From Mesorhizobium sp. YIM 152430 (lineage in GTDB: Bacteria; Pseudomonadota; Alphaproteobacteria; Rhizobiales; Rhizobiaceae): a stretch of DNA of 64,000 nucleotides. The stretch lies in NCBI RefSeq assembly GCF_029210365.1, contig NZ_JARGES010000015.1, positions 62,001 through 126,000 of the forward strand. Direction: 5' to 3'. Made by a program: the position numbers and the translations under genes. Shown piece by piece: positions 11,039-20,635 of the stretch. Position 1 is the first letter of the stretch. Every line of letters begins with the position of its first letter. The notes under the pieces were generated by a model. It searched no databases, was not told the DNA's origin, and saw nothing but the letters and a program-made list of their open reading frames with translations.

Positions 11039-12154
11039 ATGACCGACGACGTTTCCAACCGCGCAGCCGCGCTCTCGCATCTTCGCCGCGGCAAGCTTCA
11101 AAAGGGCGATCCGGTCGCGCTGCCGCTGACGATGGCGTCTATGTTTCATCTGCCCGGCGCGCCGGCGGGGTTCGCGCAGTACGGGCGCTTTTCCAACGAC
11201 ACCTGGGAAGCCGTCGAGGAGTTACTCGGCCATCTGGAGGGTGCGCCGGCGCTCGGCTTTCCCTCCGGCATGGCGGCGATTGCGGCAGCCTTTTTCGCGA
11301 CACTCGAGGCGGGTGACAAGATCCTGTTGCCGTCCGATGGCTACTACACGACGCGCGTGCTGACCGAACGCTTTTTGACCCGCCTCGGCGTGACCTACGA
11401 GACGCGACCGACGGCGACCTTCCTCGATGGCGGGTTCGATGGATTCAAGCTGGTCTTCCTCGAAACCCCGGCCAATCCGGGCCTCGACCTTTGCGACATC
11501 AAGGCGGTGGCGGATGCCGCCCATGCGTCCGGCGCGATCGTCGTCGCCGACAACACCACCATGACGCCGCTCGGCCAGCGCCCGCTGGACCTCGGCGTCG
11601 ATATCGTCGTCGCCTCCGACACCAAGGCGCCGAACGGGCACTCGGACGCGCTGTTCGGCCATGTCGCCAGCCGCGATGGTGAGATCATGCAGGCCGTTTC
11701 GGACTGGCGGAAACTCGCCGGCGGCATACCAGGTCCTTTCGAAGCCTGGCAGGTCCACCGCGGCCTGGAGACGCTGGACGTGCGCTTTGAGCGCATGTGC
11801 GACACGGCCGAGTTCCTCGCGGAAAAGCTGCGGGGGCGCGATGATGTGAAAGCCCTGCGCTACCCGGGTCTTAGCGGCGACCCATCGCACAATCTCGCCC
11901 GCGCCCAGATGCTGCGCTTCGGCTTCCTGATCGGACTGACGCTCGAAAGCGAGGCCAAGGCGGAAGCCTTCATCGACGGCTGCGCCCTCCTCCAGCCCGC
12001 GACCTCGTTTGGCGGCGTCCATTCCTCGGCCGAACGACGCGCGCGATGGGGCGATGCGGTCGATCCGGGCTTCATCCGCCTGTCGGTCGGCTGCGAGCCG
12101 GCGGGCGAACTCTGGCGCGCGATCGAAGCCTCGCTTGATGCGGCCAGACGCTGA
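11039..12154 (+). CDS. PLP-dependent Cys/Met metabolism enzyme (cystathionine gamma-synthase/lyase family)
   Basis: This 371-residue cytoplasmic enzyme belongs to the fold-type I trans-sulfuration family. Signatures are FPSGMAAI, VVADNTTMTPLGQRPLDLG and SDTKAPNGHSD with the PLP-binding lysine, then VHSSAERRARWG near the substrate carboxylate site. The frame is open 23 codons upstream, but the ATG at 11039 (MTDDVSN) gives the family-like N-terminus. Whether it acts as cystathionine gamma-lyase, beta-lyase or a sulfhydrylase cannot be settled from sequence. Confidence 0.88.
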   Translation: MTDDVSNRAAALSHLRRGKLQKGDPVALPLTMASMFHLPGAPAGFAQYGRFSNDTWEAVEELLGHLEGAPALGFPSGMAAIAAAFFATLEAGDKILLPSDGYYTTRVLTERFLTRLGVTYETRPTATFLDGGFDGFKLVFLETPANPGLDLCDIKAVADAAHASGAIVVADNTTMTPLGQRPLDLGVDIVVASDTKAPNGHSDALFGHVASRDGEIMQAVSDWRKLAGGIPGPFEAWQVHRGLETLDVRFERMCDTAEFLAEKLRGRDDVKALRYPGLSGDPSHNLARAQMLRFGFLIGLTLESEAKAEAFIDGCALLQPATSFGGVHSSAERRARWGDAVDPGFIRLSVGCEPAGELWRAIEASLDAARR

Positions 12155-12198
12155 TTCGGTTTTGAAGCAAGCACCCAAAAGCTTTTGATAAGAAAAGC

Positions 12199-12594
12199 GT
12201 CAGTCGGCCTGTAAGCCGGGTTCTGTATGGCCCCGGCGCCCGAAGGCGCCGGAACGTGGCGGCCATTCTTCTGGGACGCGTCTTGCGACGCGCCTCAAGC
12301 AACCAACCCGGACGGCCGGGCCGGAAATGCCCTGAGGGTTGCCCCTCGCGCCGTCCCTATTCGGTTTTGCTCCCGGTGGGGTTTGCCGTGCCACTCCCGT
12401 TGCCGGCAGCGCGGTGGGCTCTTACCCCACCCTTTCACCCTTGCCGAACCCCGAAGGGCGCGGCGGTCTGCTCTCTGTTGCACTTTCCCTGGGGTCGCCC
12501 CCGCCGGCAGTTAGCCGGCACCGTTCTTCCGTGGAGCCCGGACTTTCCTCCCCGCAAGGCAAGCCTCGCGAAGCGGCCGCCCGGCCGACTGACC
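12199..12594 (-). ncRNA. rnpB: RNase P RNA (M1-type)
   Basis: This is the catalytic RNA of RNase P, which matures tRNA 5' ends. On the minus strand the conserved P4 5' strand GGAAAGTCCGGGCTCCACGG lies near the 5' end. It is followed by the conserved GAAAGTGCAACAGAGAGCA region, by GGTAAGAGCCCACCG, and at the 3' end by AGAACCCGGCTTACAGGCCG, which pairs with the 5' CGGTCAGTCGGCC strand. Its length of about 396 nt fits alphaproteobacterial rnpB. The ends are inferred from the terminal pairing and from the promoter just upstream, so they may be off by a few bases. Confidence 0.96.
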
Positions 12595-12599
12595 GGGCG

Positions 12600-12628
12600 T
12601 ATAAAGGATGGCGGCGCTGAAAATTCAA
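12600..12628 (-). promoter_or_regulatory. rnpB promoter
   Basis: On the minus strand TTGAAT (12628-12623) and TTTATA (12605-12600) are separated by exactly 17 bases. They sit about seven bases before the predicted 5' end of RNase P RNA. Spacing and position fit a housekeeping sigma-70 promoter. Confidence 0.75.
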
Positions 12629-12656
12629 CCGAATTCGGCGCCACTCCTTTGGTTCC

Positions 12657-13250
12657 TCAGGCGCCCGCCATGATCCGCTGCACCTTGGCGCAATAGTTCG
12701 CCGAGATCGGGTTCATGCGCTTGGCGCCGTGGCCGGCATTGTATTTGAGGATCGTGCCGCAGGTCGTGCCGTCGCCGACGGCCTGCGCCTTGGCGAGATA
12801 TTTCATGCCGAAGCGGATATTGGTTTCCGGGTCGTAGAGCCCCTTCGCGCTGCCCGAATAGCCCATCATGCGCGCCGTCGCCGGCTTGATCTGCATCAGG
12901 CCGATTTCGCCCGCGCGGCCGGTGACGTTCGGCCGGTAGTTGCTCTCGACGCGGATGACCGCATGGGCAAGCGCCGGCGGGACGCCGTGCTCGGACGCGT
13001 ATTTGGCGACGATGTTGGCGAATTTGGCATCGGTGATCGCCGCCGCCTTGGCTTCGCCGGCCTCGGTTGCGGCGATCGAAGCGGTCGTCTGCGGGTCTAC
13101 GCCCGGCAGGCCGTTGTCTCCGGTTTCATCGGGCTTGGCGAGACCGGCATGGGCCTTCATGGCGTGTAGGTCGGTTTCGGCAAGCGAATAATTGGCAAAG
13201 GAGGTCACTCCGGCGGCAAGAGCCGCCGCCGCAAAGGTCAGCTTCGTCAT
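12657..13250 (-). CDS. Exported lytic transglycosylase (SLT domain)
   Basis: This periplasmic muramidase-like enzyme cleaves glycan strands non-hydrolytically. The 197-residue protein has an N-terminal signal peptide (LTFAAAALAAGVTSFA), a low-complexity linker and a C-terminal Slt domain. The domain carries the catalytic Glu in VIRVESNYRPN, then GEIGLMQIKPATA and LKYNAGHG. An in-frame ATG at 13265 exists, but the ATG at 13250 is preceded by AGGA at proper spacing and begins the signal peptide directly. It lies near an AmpD-like amidase, so this stretch is rich in peptidoglycan-turnover genes. Confidence 0.9.
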   Translation of the reverse strand: MTKLTFAAAALAAGVTSFANYSLAETDLHAMKAHAGLAKPDETGDNGLPGVDPQTTASIAATEAGEAKAAAITDAKFANIVAKYASEHGVPPALAHAVIRVESNYRPNVTGRAGEIGLMQIKPATARMMGYSGSAKGLYDPETNIRFGMKYLAKAQAVGDGTTCGTILKYNAGHGAKRMNPISANYCAKVQRIMAGA

Positions 13251-13414
13251 GAGTTCCTGTGTCATGTGGGCGTCGTGATCGATACACGACTGGGTGGTCG
13301 GGTTGGGGCTGGCGAGCGCTGCCCCGGCGTCTGCATGGACGGGGAATTGGGGGCCGAACCCGCCGCAAAGATGGCCCGGCGAATCACAAAGAGTTTCGCG
13401 GCGTTACGTGAGGT

Positions 13415-14185
13415 TCAGCGTGTGGCGAGCCCCGCCGGCAGTGCGGAGAGCAGCCGGTGCAGCGTTTCGATGGTCGAGCGGTCGGCGACACCGTCGACGC
13501 GGCTCTGCCTGAAATGGCGCTGAAATGCCTCGACCACGCGCCGCGTCTGGTCGTCGAAGACCGCGTTGATCTCGACGTCATATCCATAGAGCGCCAGCAT
13601 CGACTGCAACGCCTCGACCGGCTCTCCCCTGTCGCCGGCGGCCAGGAACCTGCCGCCCTGGACGGGCGTCGGCGCGACGAAATGACCGACCCCGGCAGCG
13701 GCCAGCACCGCCCACGGAAAGCGCTCGCCCGGATCGACCTTGCGGCCCGGCGCGACATCGGAATGGGCCAGAACGCGCTCGGGCGCGATGTCGTTGCGCG
13801 CGAGGATGTCCCTGGACAAGGCGATGACGGCGTCGATTTGCGCATCGGGAAAGGCCGGCAATCCGCCATCATGGCCTGGATTGACGATCTCGATGCCGAT
13901 CGAACAGGAATTCATGTCGCGGCAGCCACGCCAGAAGGACTGGCCCGCGTGCCAGGCACGATCGGTCTCGCGCACCATCTGCACCACGCGCCCATCCTCA
14001 TGGACGATGTAGTGCGAGGAAACCGAACTCGCCGTGTCGCACAGCCAGGCTTCCGCGCTCTCGCCGCTCGGCATCCCGGTGTAGTGGAGGATCAGGCTGT
14101 CGACCGCCACGCCGTCTCGGCGCGGGCCGAAATTGGGGGAAACGCGCGGTTCGGCCGAAGCATAGTCGACGACGAAACCCGTCAT
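13415..14185 (-). CDS. AmpD/AmiD-type N-acetylmuramoyl-L-alanine amidase with peptidoglycan-binding domain
   Basis: This zinc amidase cleaves the MurNAc-L-Ala bond. The 256-residue product has an amidase_2 domain with the metal-binding His in LILHYTGM and the second His/Asp pair in VLAHSDVAPGRKVDPGERFPW. A C-terminal peptidoglycan-binding domain follows (VEALQSMLALYGYDVEINAV). The ATG at 14185 overlaps the stop of the upstream J-domain gene. There is no obvious signal peptide, which favours a cytoplasmic AmpD-like recycling role over AmiD. Confidence 0.9.
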   Translation of the reverse strand: MTGFVVDYASAEPRVSPNFGPRRDGVAVDSLILHYTGMPSGESAEAWLCDTASSVSSHYIVHEDGRVVQMVRETDRAWHAGQSFWRGCRDMNSCSIGIEIVNPGHDGGLPAFPDAQIDAVIALSRDILARNDIAPERVLAHSDVAPGRKVDPGERFPWAVLAAAGVGHFVAPTPVQGGRFLAAGDRGEPVEALQSMLALYGYDVEINAVFDDQTRRVVEAFQRHFRQSRVDGVADRSTIETLHRLLSALPAGLATR

Positions 14186-14892
14186 GCGTGCATCCGCTGG
14201 CGCTCGATCATCTCGAACGCGGCATTGATGGCGGCAAGCCGGGTGGTTGCGATCGCGACGAACTCTTCGGGCACCCCGCGGGCGATCAACCGGTCGGGAT
14301 GGTTTTCGGCGACGAGTTTTCGATAGGCGCGCCTGACCTCGTCGAAGGGAAGATCGGCCGGGATTCCGAGCACGAGATAGGGATCGCTGTCGCCGCCGAA
14401 TGTGTGCCGGGCCAGGATGCGCTCGAAATGCCCACTGTCGATCTCGAAGATTTCGGCCACGTCGCCGAGGAAGGCGAGTTCCCGCTCGTGGATGTAGCCG
14501 TCGGCCTTGGCGATGTGGAACAATCCGTCGAGAATGTCTTCCAGCATGGCGCAGTTCCGTTGACCGGAACCGCACAGCGCGGCCATCTGGCGCGCATAGG
14601 CGTCGAATCCGGCGACGTCCTGCTTGGCGAGGTCATAGAGCCGCGCGACATTGCGCGCTTCCTCATCCGGGATCTCGAATATTTCCTGGAACGCATTGAC
14701 TTCGCGCGCACTGACGATTCCGTCCGCCTTGGCCATCTTGGCCGAAAGCGCGATCATGGCGATCGAAAATGCCACGCGGCGGCGAAGTTCTGGATCGGTC
14801 GCGAAGATGGAACGGATGGTGTCGGCAAGCGAGAACAGCGCGTTTGACGACACGCGCGAAACGAAATCTCCGAGGCGGAACCAGATCGACAT
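14182..14892 (-). CDS. DjlA-like protein with TerB-like and J domains
   Basis: The 236-residue protein has an N-terminal TerB-like helical domain (ALSAKMAKADGIVSAREVNAF and GLFHIAKADGYIHERELAFL, two acidic loop repeats). A C-terminal DnaJ domain follows (DPYLVLGIPADL then NHPDRLIARG, with the HPD motif that stimulates Hsp70 ATPase). Unlike E. coli DjlA it lacks a clear N-terminal membrane segment. The start at ATG 14892 gives MSIWFRLGDFV. It is coupled to the amidase downstream through an ATGA overlap. Confidence 0.85.
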   Translation of the reverse strand: MSIWFRLGDFVSRVSSNALFSLADTIRSIFATDPELRRRVAFSIAMIALSAKMAKADGIVSAREVNAFQEIFEIPDEEARNVARLYDLAKQDVAGFDAYARQMAALCGSGQRNCAMLEDILDGLFHIAKADGYIHERELAFLGDVAEIFEIDSGHFERILARHTFGGDSDPYLVLGIPADLPFDEVRRAYRKLVAENHPDRLIARGVPEEFVAIATTRLAAINAAFEMIERQRMHA

Positions 14893-14968
14893 CGATTCCA
14901 GTCTTACGAAGATTGTCACGGCTTGGCGACCCCGGATCGCGTCGGGGCACGCGTCCGATGCGCGCATG

Positions 14969-14996
14969 AAAAAGGGCCGGCAAAAGCCGACCCTTT
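14969..14996 (-). terminator. Rho-independent terminator of the small lipoprotein gene
   Basis: On the minus strand an 11-base stem (AAAGGGTCGGC against GCCGGCCCTTT, one mismatch) with a TTTT loop ends in a run of five T. It lies just after the lipoprotein stop. Confidence 0.75.
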
Positions 14997-15019
14997 GGGA
15001 TAGTTCCGATGAAGGCTGC

Positions 15020-15208
15020 TTATTCAGCCGGAGCCGGAGCCATGCCGTCCGTAGCGGGCGGTGTGGTTGTGTCGGCCGGAGCCGCTGCCGGATCCTCGTT
15101 CATGACCGGTGCGCCAGTGTCAACGGCCGCCGGATCCTCGGCGTCGGTGCAGGCAGCAAGACCCATCAGGGCCAGACCGGAAACGGAAGCAAGAATGATC
15201 TTCTTCAT
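15020..15208 (-). CDS. Small Pro/Ala/Thr-rich lipoprotein, function unknown
   Basis: The 62-residue precursor begins with a lipoprotein signal (MKKIILASVSGLALMGLAAC) with lipobox LAAC. The mature part of about 43 residues is acidic and rich in Ala, Pro, Thr and Asp with no recognisable domain. An AGGAGA ribosome-binding site precedes the ATG at 15208, and a clear hairpin terminator follows the stop, so it is a stand-alone expressed unit. Function cannot be assigned. Confidence 0.75.
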   Translation of the reverse strand: MKKIILASVSGLALMGLAACTDAEDPAAVDTGAPVMNEDPAAAPADTTTPPATDGMAPAPAE

Positions 15209-15397
15209 TTGGATTTCTCCTTCTCTCATTGGCGCCCGCCGTAGCAGGCGTTCGGGATAGAAATGCCTGGTCGGCGGGATCGTTTCGTAACGTTGAATGA
15301 CTCGGTGTTACAGCGACCGGTGAAGTAAGCCCGGTGCCCGTTGCCCCCCGCACGAAAGCCGACTACCACCAGACGCGAAACCAAGAGGGAGTTGGCC

Positions 15398-18300
15398 ATG
15401 CCGGGTATGATGTCGGGACGCTGGGATTTCTGGATCGATCGTGGCGGCACGTTCACCGACGTCATCGGCCGCGACCCTGACGGCAACCTTCATGCGCGCA
15501 AGCTCCTCTCCGAAAACCCGGAAGCCTATCGCGACGCCGCCATCCAGGGCATCCGCGACCTGATCGGCGTCGAGAAGGGCGCGCCGATCCCGGCCGGGCG
15601 CGTCGGCGACATCAAGATGGGAACGACGGTCGCGACCAATGCGCTTCTGGAGCGCAAGGGCGACCGGGTGCTGCTGCTGATCACCAGGGGATTCCGCGAC
15701 GCCCTGAAGATCGCCTATCAGGCGCGGCCGGACATCTTCGCCAAGGAGATCATCCTTCCCGAACAGCTCTATGAACGCGTGATCGAGGTGGACGAACGCG
15801 TGCGCGCGGATGGAACGGTCGAGGCGGAACCCGACCTGGGCTTGGTCGAAGCGGAACTCGCCAAGGCCCGCGCCGACGGCTTCGACGCCGTTGCGGTCGT
15901 CTTCATGCATTCGTGGAAATTCCCGGCCCATGAAGAGGCCGTGGCAGGGCTCTGCGAGAAGGCCGGCTTCGGCCAGATTTCCGTGTCGAATCGCGTCTCG
16001 CCCCTGATGAAACTCGTCGGACGCGGCGACACGACGGTGGTCGATGCGTATCTGTCGCCGATCCTCGCGCGCTACGTGGCGCAGGTCGCGGGGGAATTGG
16101 GTGCGACGCCATCGGCCGAAGGCCGCAAGCCCGACCGGGCGTCGGCCGGTCAGGCCAGCGAGCAAAGCGAGCGCTCCGCCGTGAGCCCGAGATTGATGTT
16201 CATGATGTCCTCCGGCGGCCTGACCGCTGCCGACAAGTTCCAGGGCAAGGACGCGTTGCTCTCCGGTCCGGCCGGCGGCGTCGTCGGCATGGTGGAGACG
16301 GCGAAGCTCGCCGGCTTCGACAAGGTCATTGGCTTCGACATGGGCGGCACGTCCACCGACGTCGCCCATTATGACGGTGAATATGAGCGCGCCTTCGACA
16401 CCGAGGTCGCGGGCGTGCGCGTGCGTGCGCCGATGACGCGCATTCATACGGTCGCCGCCGGCGGCGGCTCGATCCTGCATTTCGAGGCCGGCCGGTTCCA
16501 GGTCGGCCCGGATTCGGCCGGCGCCAATCCCGGCCCTGCCTGCTACCGGCGCGGCGGGCCGCTCGCCGTCACCGACGCGAATGTCATGCTGGGCAAGCTC
16601 GTGCCCGACTATTTTCCGGCGATCTTCGGCCCGAACCAGGACGAGAGACTGGATACCGATGTCGTCCATGCGCATTTCGCGGACCTTGCTGAACGGGCTG
16701 GCGACGGCCGCACGCCGGAAGCCGTTGCCGAAGGCTTCGTCACCATCGCGGTCGAGAACATGGCCAACGCCATCAAGAAGATTTCGGTGCAGCGCGGCTA
16801 CGACGTCACCGAATATCTGCTCAACTGCTTCGGCGGCGCGGGGGGCCAGCACGCCTGCCTCGTCGCCGACGCGCTCGGCATGGAAGCGGTGCTCGTCCAC
16901 CCGTTCTCCGGCCTGCTCTCGGCCTATGGCATCGGCCTCTCATCCGTCTTCGCCTCGCGCCAGCAGGCGCTGGTCAAGCCGCTCGACGACACCGCGCGCG
17001 GCGACATCGATGCAACGATCGACGATCTGCGCAAGGCCGTCTTCGCCGAGCTTGCCGAACAGGGAATAAGCGAGGCGGACCTGTCCTGGCGGCCGATCCT
17101 TCAGATTCGATACGACGGCACCGACACCGCCCTGCCCGTTCCCTTCGAAGGCTCGCTGGATGAGGCCCGCAAGGCATTCGAGATCGCGCACAAGGCGCAG
17201 TTCGGCTTCGTCTACGACAACAAACCGATGATCGTGGAAGCAATCAGCGTCGAGGGCCAGGACGCGCGCGCGGCCCACCGCGACGAGGCGGATGTGGCGG
17301 CCGAAGACGCCATCGCGTCGACCGACGAGCGCCGGCGCATGTTCTGCGAAGGCACCTGGCACGACGCCGGTGTCTATCGCCGCGAGGGGCTGGCTCCCGG
17401 CAACAGGGTCACCGGGCCGGCTCTGATCATCGAGAGCCACCAGACCATCGTCGTCGAGCCGGGCTGGCAGGCTGAGATCACGCCGAAGAACCATGTCCTG
17501 ATGCGCCGCGTCGAGAAGAAGCGGCGGCTGGCAGCGCTCGGCACGGAAGCCGACCCGGTCATGCTGGAGGTCTTCAACAACCTCTTCATGTCGATCGCCG
17601 AACAGATGGGCGTGACGCTCCAGAACACGGCCTATTCGGTCAACATCAAGGAACGGCTGGACTTTTCCTGCGCGGTCTTCGACCGCACCGGCGCTCTCGT
17701 CGCCAACGCGCCGCACATGCCGGTGCATCTGGGCTCGATGGACCGCTCGGTGGAGACGATCATCCGGCTGAACGAGGGCGACATCCGTCCGGGCGACGTC
17801 TTCGCGCTGAACGCACCCTATAATGGCGGCACGCACCTGCCCGACATCACGGTGGTGACTCCGGTGTTCGACGATGCAGGCAAGGAAATCCTCTTCTACT
17901 CCGCCTCGCGCGGCCACCATGCCGATGTCGGCGGCACGGCGCCGGGCTCGATGACGCCGCTCGCGACCACCGTCGACGAGGAAGGCGTGCTGTTCGACAA
18001 TTTCCGCATCGTCGAGCGTGGCCGGTTCCGTGAAAAGGAACTGCACGACCTTTTGACCGACCATCCCTACCCGGCCCGCAACCCGCACCAGAACATCGCC
18101 GACCTGAAGGCGCAGATCGCCGCCAACGAGAAGGGCGTCGCCGAACTGCGCAAGATGGTGACCCATTTCGGGCTCGACGTGGTCGAAGCCTATATGGGCC
18201 ATGTGCAGGACAACGCGGCCGAAAGCGTCGCCCGCGTCCTCGAACGCTTGCCCGACATGTCGGAATACGAGTATCCGACGGACACCGGCCAGGCGATCAG

Positions 18301-19093
18301 GGTGAAGATCACCGTCGACCGCGACAGGCGCGAGGCGACGGTCGACTTCACCGGCACATCGCCGGTCATGAAGAACAATTTCAACGCGCCGGAACCGGTC
18401 GCGCGCGCGGCGGTGCTCTACGCCTTCCGGGTGATGGTCGAAAACAACATCCCGATGAACGCGGGCTGCCTGCGGCCGATCAACATCATCATCCCCGATG
18501 GCTGCATGTTGCGTCCCGCCTATCCGGCGGCCGTCGTCGCCGGCAATGTCGAAACGTCCCAGCATGTGACCAACGCCATGTTCGGCGCGATGGGCGCGCT
18601 TGCCAATGCGCAAGGCACGATGAACAACCTGACCTTCGGCAACACGCAATACCAGTATTACGAGACGATCTGCTCCGGCTCACCGGCCGGCCGCATGAAT
18701 GACGGCCGCGGCTTTGGCGGCACGTCCGGCGTTCACACTCACATGACGAACTCGCGCCTCACCGACCCCGAAGTGCTGGAACTGCGCTTCCCCGTCCTGC
18801 TCGAGGATTTCCACATCCGCGAGAATTCAGGGGGAACGGGCAAATGGAACGCCGGCAACGGCACGCGCCGCACCATCCGGTTCCTCGAAAAGATGGAATG
18901 CGCGATCCTTTCCTCCCACCGCTCCCACCCGCCCCGCGGCGTCGAAGGCGGCGGCGATGGGAAGGTCGGCAGAACGGAAGTGCGCCGGCTGTCGGGCGAG
19001 GTCGAGACCCTGAAAGCCTGCGACCAGACCGTTCTCGAAGCAGGCGAAGCGGTGATCGTGACGACGCCGACGGCGGGCGGGTTCGGGCGGTAG
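15398..19093 (+). CDS. Fused hydantoinase A/B protein, 5-oxoprolinase type
   Basis: This cytoplasmic ATP-dependent amidohydrolase opens cyclic amides; full-length fusions of this type are 5-oxoprolinases. The 1231-residue protein has a HyuA half (residues about 1-700), with nucleotide-binding [12 protein letters not shown] near the start and [11 protein letters not shown] later. A HyuB half follows (from about residue 720), with [24 protein letters not shown] and [20 protein letters not shown] precedes the ATG at 15398. Residues about 236-262 look like an extra low-complexity insertion in the HyuA half. The exact substrate is uncertain. Confidence 0.88.
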   Translation: MPGMMSGRWDFWIDRGGTFTDVIGRDPDGNLHARKLLSENPEAYRDAAIQGIRDLIGVEKGAPIPAGRVGDIKMGTTVATNALLERKGDRVLLLITRGFRDALKIAYQARPDIFAKEIILPEQLYERVIEVDERVRADGTVEAEPDLGLVEAELAKARADGFDAVAVVFMHSWKFPAHEEAVAGLCEKAGFGQISVSNRVSPLMKLVGRGDTTVVDAYLSPILARYVAQVAGELGATPSAEGRKPDRASAGQASEQSERSAVSPRLMFMMSSGGLTAADKFQGKDALLSGPAGGVVGMVETAKLAGFDKVIGFDMGGTSTDVAHYDGEYERAFDTEVAGVRVRAPMTRIHTVAAGGGSILHFEAGRFQVGPDSAGANPGPACYRRGGPLAVTDANVMLGKLVPDYFPAIFGPNQDERLDTDVVHAHFADLAERAGDGRTPEAVAEGFVTIAVENMANAIKKISVQRGYDVTEYLLNCFGGAGGQHACLVADALGMEAVLVHPFSGLLSAYGIGLSSVFASRQQALVKPLDDTARGDIDATIDDLRKAVFAELAEQGISEADLSWRPILQIRYDGTDTALPVPFEGSLDEARKAFEIAHKAQFGFVYDNKPMIVEAISVEGQDARAAHRDEADVAAEDAIASTDERRRMFCEGTWHDAGVYRREGLAPGNRVTGPALIIESHQTIVVEPGWQAEITPKNHVLMRRVEKKRRLAALGTEADPVMLEVFNNLFMSIAEQMGVTLQNTAYSVNIKERLDFSCAVFDRTGALVANAPHMPVHLGSMDRSVETIIRLNEGDIRPGDVFALNAPYNGGTHLPDITVVTPVFDDAGKEILFYSASRGHHADVGGTAPGSMTPLATTVDEEGVLFDNFRIVERGRFREKELHDLLTDHPYPARNPHQNIADLKAQIAANEKGVAELRKMVTHFGLDVVEAYMGHVQDNAAESVARVLERLPDMSEYEYPTDTGQAIRVKITVDRDRREATVDFTGTSPVMKNNFNAPEPVARAAVLYAFRVMVENNIPMNAGCLRPINIIIPDGCMLRPAYPAAVVAGNVETSQHVTNAMFGAMGALANAQGTMNNLTFGNTQYQYYETICSGSPAGRMNDGRGFGGTSGVHTHMTNSRLTDPEVLELRFPVLLEDFHIRENSGGTGKWNAGNGTRRTIRFLEKMECAILSSHRSHPPRGVEGGGDGKVGRTEVRRLSGEVETLKACDQTVLEAGEAVIVTTPTAGGFGR

Positions 19094-19096
19094 TTC

Positions 19097-20455
19097 CTAC
19101 GCGCCCGCCGCGACCAGTGCCGCGATCATCGGTGCCGGCGAATAGTCGAGGCTGGATGGCGTGAGGCCGAGACGCAGCACGATCAGACTGCGCGACGGGA
19201 TGATCGCCATCGACTGCCCGTCATGGCCGCGCAGCCAATAGGTGTCGGCGGGCAACTCGGCCTGGCGACCGCGGCCGGGTCCGGCGAACCAGAGCTGGCC
19301 GCGGCCATAAACGCCGTTGGAAGCGGGAGCGGCTTCGCGCATCCAGTCGACATATCCGGCGGGCAGGATCTGTTCGCCGTTCCACTCGCCGTCCTGAAGC
19401 AGGAACTGGCCGAAGCGCGCCCAGTCGCGCGCGGTGGCATAGAGATAGGACGAGCCGACGAAGGTGCCGCTGGCGTCGGTTTCGAGAACGGCGCTTTCCA
19501 TGCCGAGCGGGCCGAACAGCGCGCGGCGCGGCCAGCCGAGCGCCTGCTGAGGGTCGTCGAAGCGATCCTGCCACAGACGCGACAGGATCACGCTCGTACC
19601 GCTCGAATAGCTGAAATCCTCGCCATGCGGGTGGATAAGCGGCTTGGCCGCGGCAAAGCGGGCCATGTCGGATTCGAGATAGAGCATCCGCGTGACATCG
19701 GCGACGGCGCCGTAGTCCTCGTTGAACTCGAGCCCGCTCGACATCGCCATCAGATCGGCGAGCGTGATGGTTCCGCGATCATCGGACCAGTCGGCGTGCA
19801 ACGAAGCGGCATCGCGCGCGAGGCGGTTGTCGAGCGTTCCGAGAATGGCGGCGGTCACGGTCTTGGTCATCGACCAGCCGAGCAGCGGCGTCGCGGCCGA
19901 GAATCCCTCGCCATAGCGCTCGCCGACGATCTGCCCGTCGCGCACGACGACCACGGCGCGCATTCCCGGACCGACCATGTCCGCATCGTCGAGGATCGCG
20001 GCGACTGCCGGGTCTTCGGCGGCCACGGTTTCGCCTGCCGGCCATGGCGCGGCCTCGTCGCGCTCTGCCGTCTCGACCCGGGCTGAAGCACCGAGCGCGG
20101 GGACACGCTCGATCGCGCCCGCCGGAACGCTCGCGCAGCCGAGCCCTTCGCGGTGAACGGCCTGATTGCGCCCGAAAAGACCGAGCAGCGCAGCCGAGAC
20201 GGTTTCGCGTTCCCGGTCGACATTGACCGAGATGAAGCCGAGCAGCGGATGGCCGGGTGCCTGGACGTCGACGGCCAGAACCTCCTGCGGATCGCGCCCG
20301 GCGATGAAGACGTTGGAACAGACGATCTTGGCGGTATAGCCCGTTCCGACGCGGATCAGGTCCGGCGGCGCGAAATAGAGCCAGCCGGCCAGCCCGGTCA
20401 TCGCAATGAGAACGAGAACCAGGGCGCCCTTGAGCATCTTCACCAAAAGCCGCAT
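19097..20455 (-). CDS. Membrane-anchored beta-lactamase-family serine hydrolase
   Basis: The 452-residue protein has an N-terminal membrane segment (ALVLVLIAMTGLAGWLYF), an extended linker region and a C-terminal class C beta-lactamase-like domain. The active-site motif is SMTK (Ser-x-x-Lys) in LLGWSMTKTVTAAILG. A second-motif candidate YSSGTS and a final HDGQSM segment in the position of the KTG motif follow. The ATG at 20455 has GGGAGGG upstream. It is probably a periplasmic esterase or D-alanyl peptidase, not a resistance enzyme. It ends three bases from the convergent oxoprolinase gene. Confidence 0.82.
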   Translation of the reverse strand: MRLLVKMLKGALVLVLIAMTGLAGWLYFAPPDLIRVGTGYTAKIVCSNVFIAGRDPQEVLAVDVQAPGHPLLGFISVNVDRERETVSAALLGLFGRNQAVHREGLGCASVPAGAIERVPALGASARVETAERDEAAPWPAGETVAAEDPAVAAILDDADMVGPGMRAVVVVRDGQIVGERYGEGFSAATPLLGWSMTKTVTAAILGTLDNRLARDAASLHADWSDDRGTITLADLMAMSSGLEFNEDYGAVADVTRMLYLESDMARFAAAKPLIHPHGEDFSYSSGTSVILSRLWQDRFDDPQQALGWPRRALFGPLGMESAVLETDASGTFVGSSYLYATARDWARFGQFLLQDGEWNGEQILPAGYVDWMREAAPASNGVYGRGQLWFAGPGRGRQAELPADTYWLRGHDGQSMAIIPSRSLIVLRLGLTPSSLDYSPAPMIAALVAAGA

Positions 20456-20635
20456 CGAATCCCTCCCCGCGGACATAACGGCCGTGAATTCATCGCGTCG
20501 GCGAATGGAAAGCAAGTGTTGCCGCAGGGTCATCGCGCGCGGATCGACCCGTTGTTAACGTGGCCTCAACCATGTGAGCCCGATCTTTCGCGGATACGAA
20601 TCGCCGGCGCCGTCCGGCCAGCACCCGGATTTTTC

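Noticed and set aside
12199-12594. Several overlapping protein frames in this stretch
   Set aside because: They coincide with RNase P RNA, whose conserved core and terminal pairing are present; protein coding is not credible here.
16940-18649. Long minus-strand frame inside the oxoprolinase gene
   Set aside because: Antisense to the HyuB half, no domain, and no promoter or ribosome-binding site.
15398-19093. Frameshift in the fused oxoprolinase
   Set aside because: The frame is continuous through both halves with all expected motifs; the odd residues near 236-262 are an in-frame insertion.
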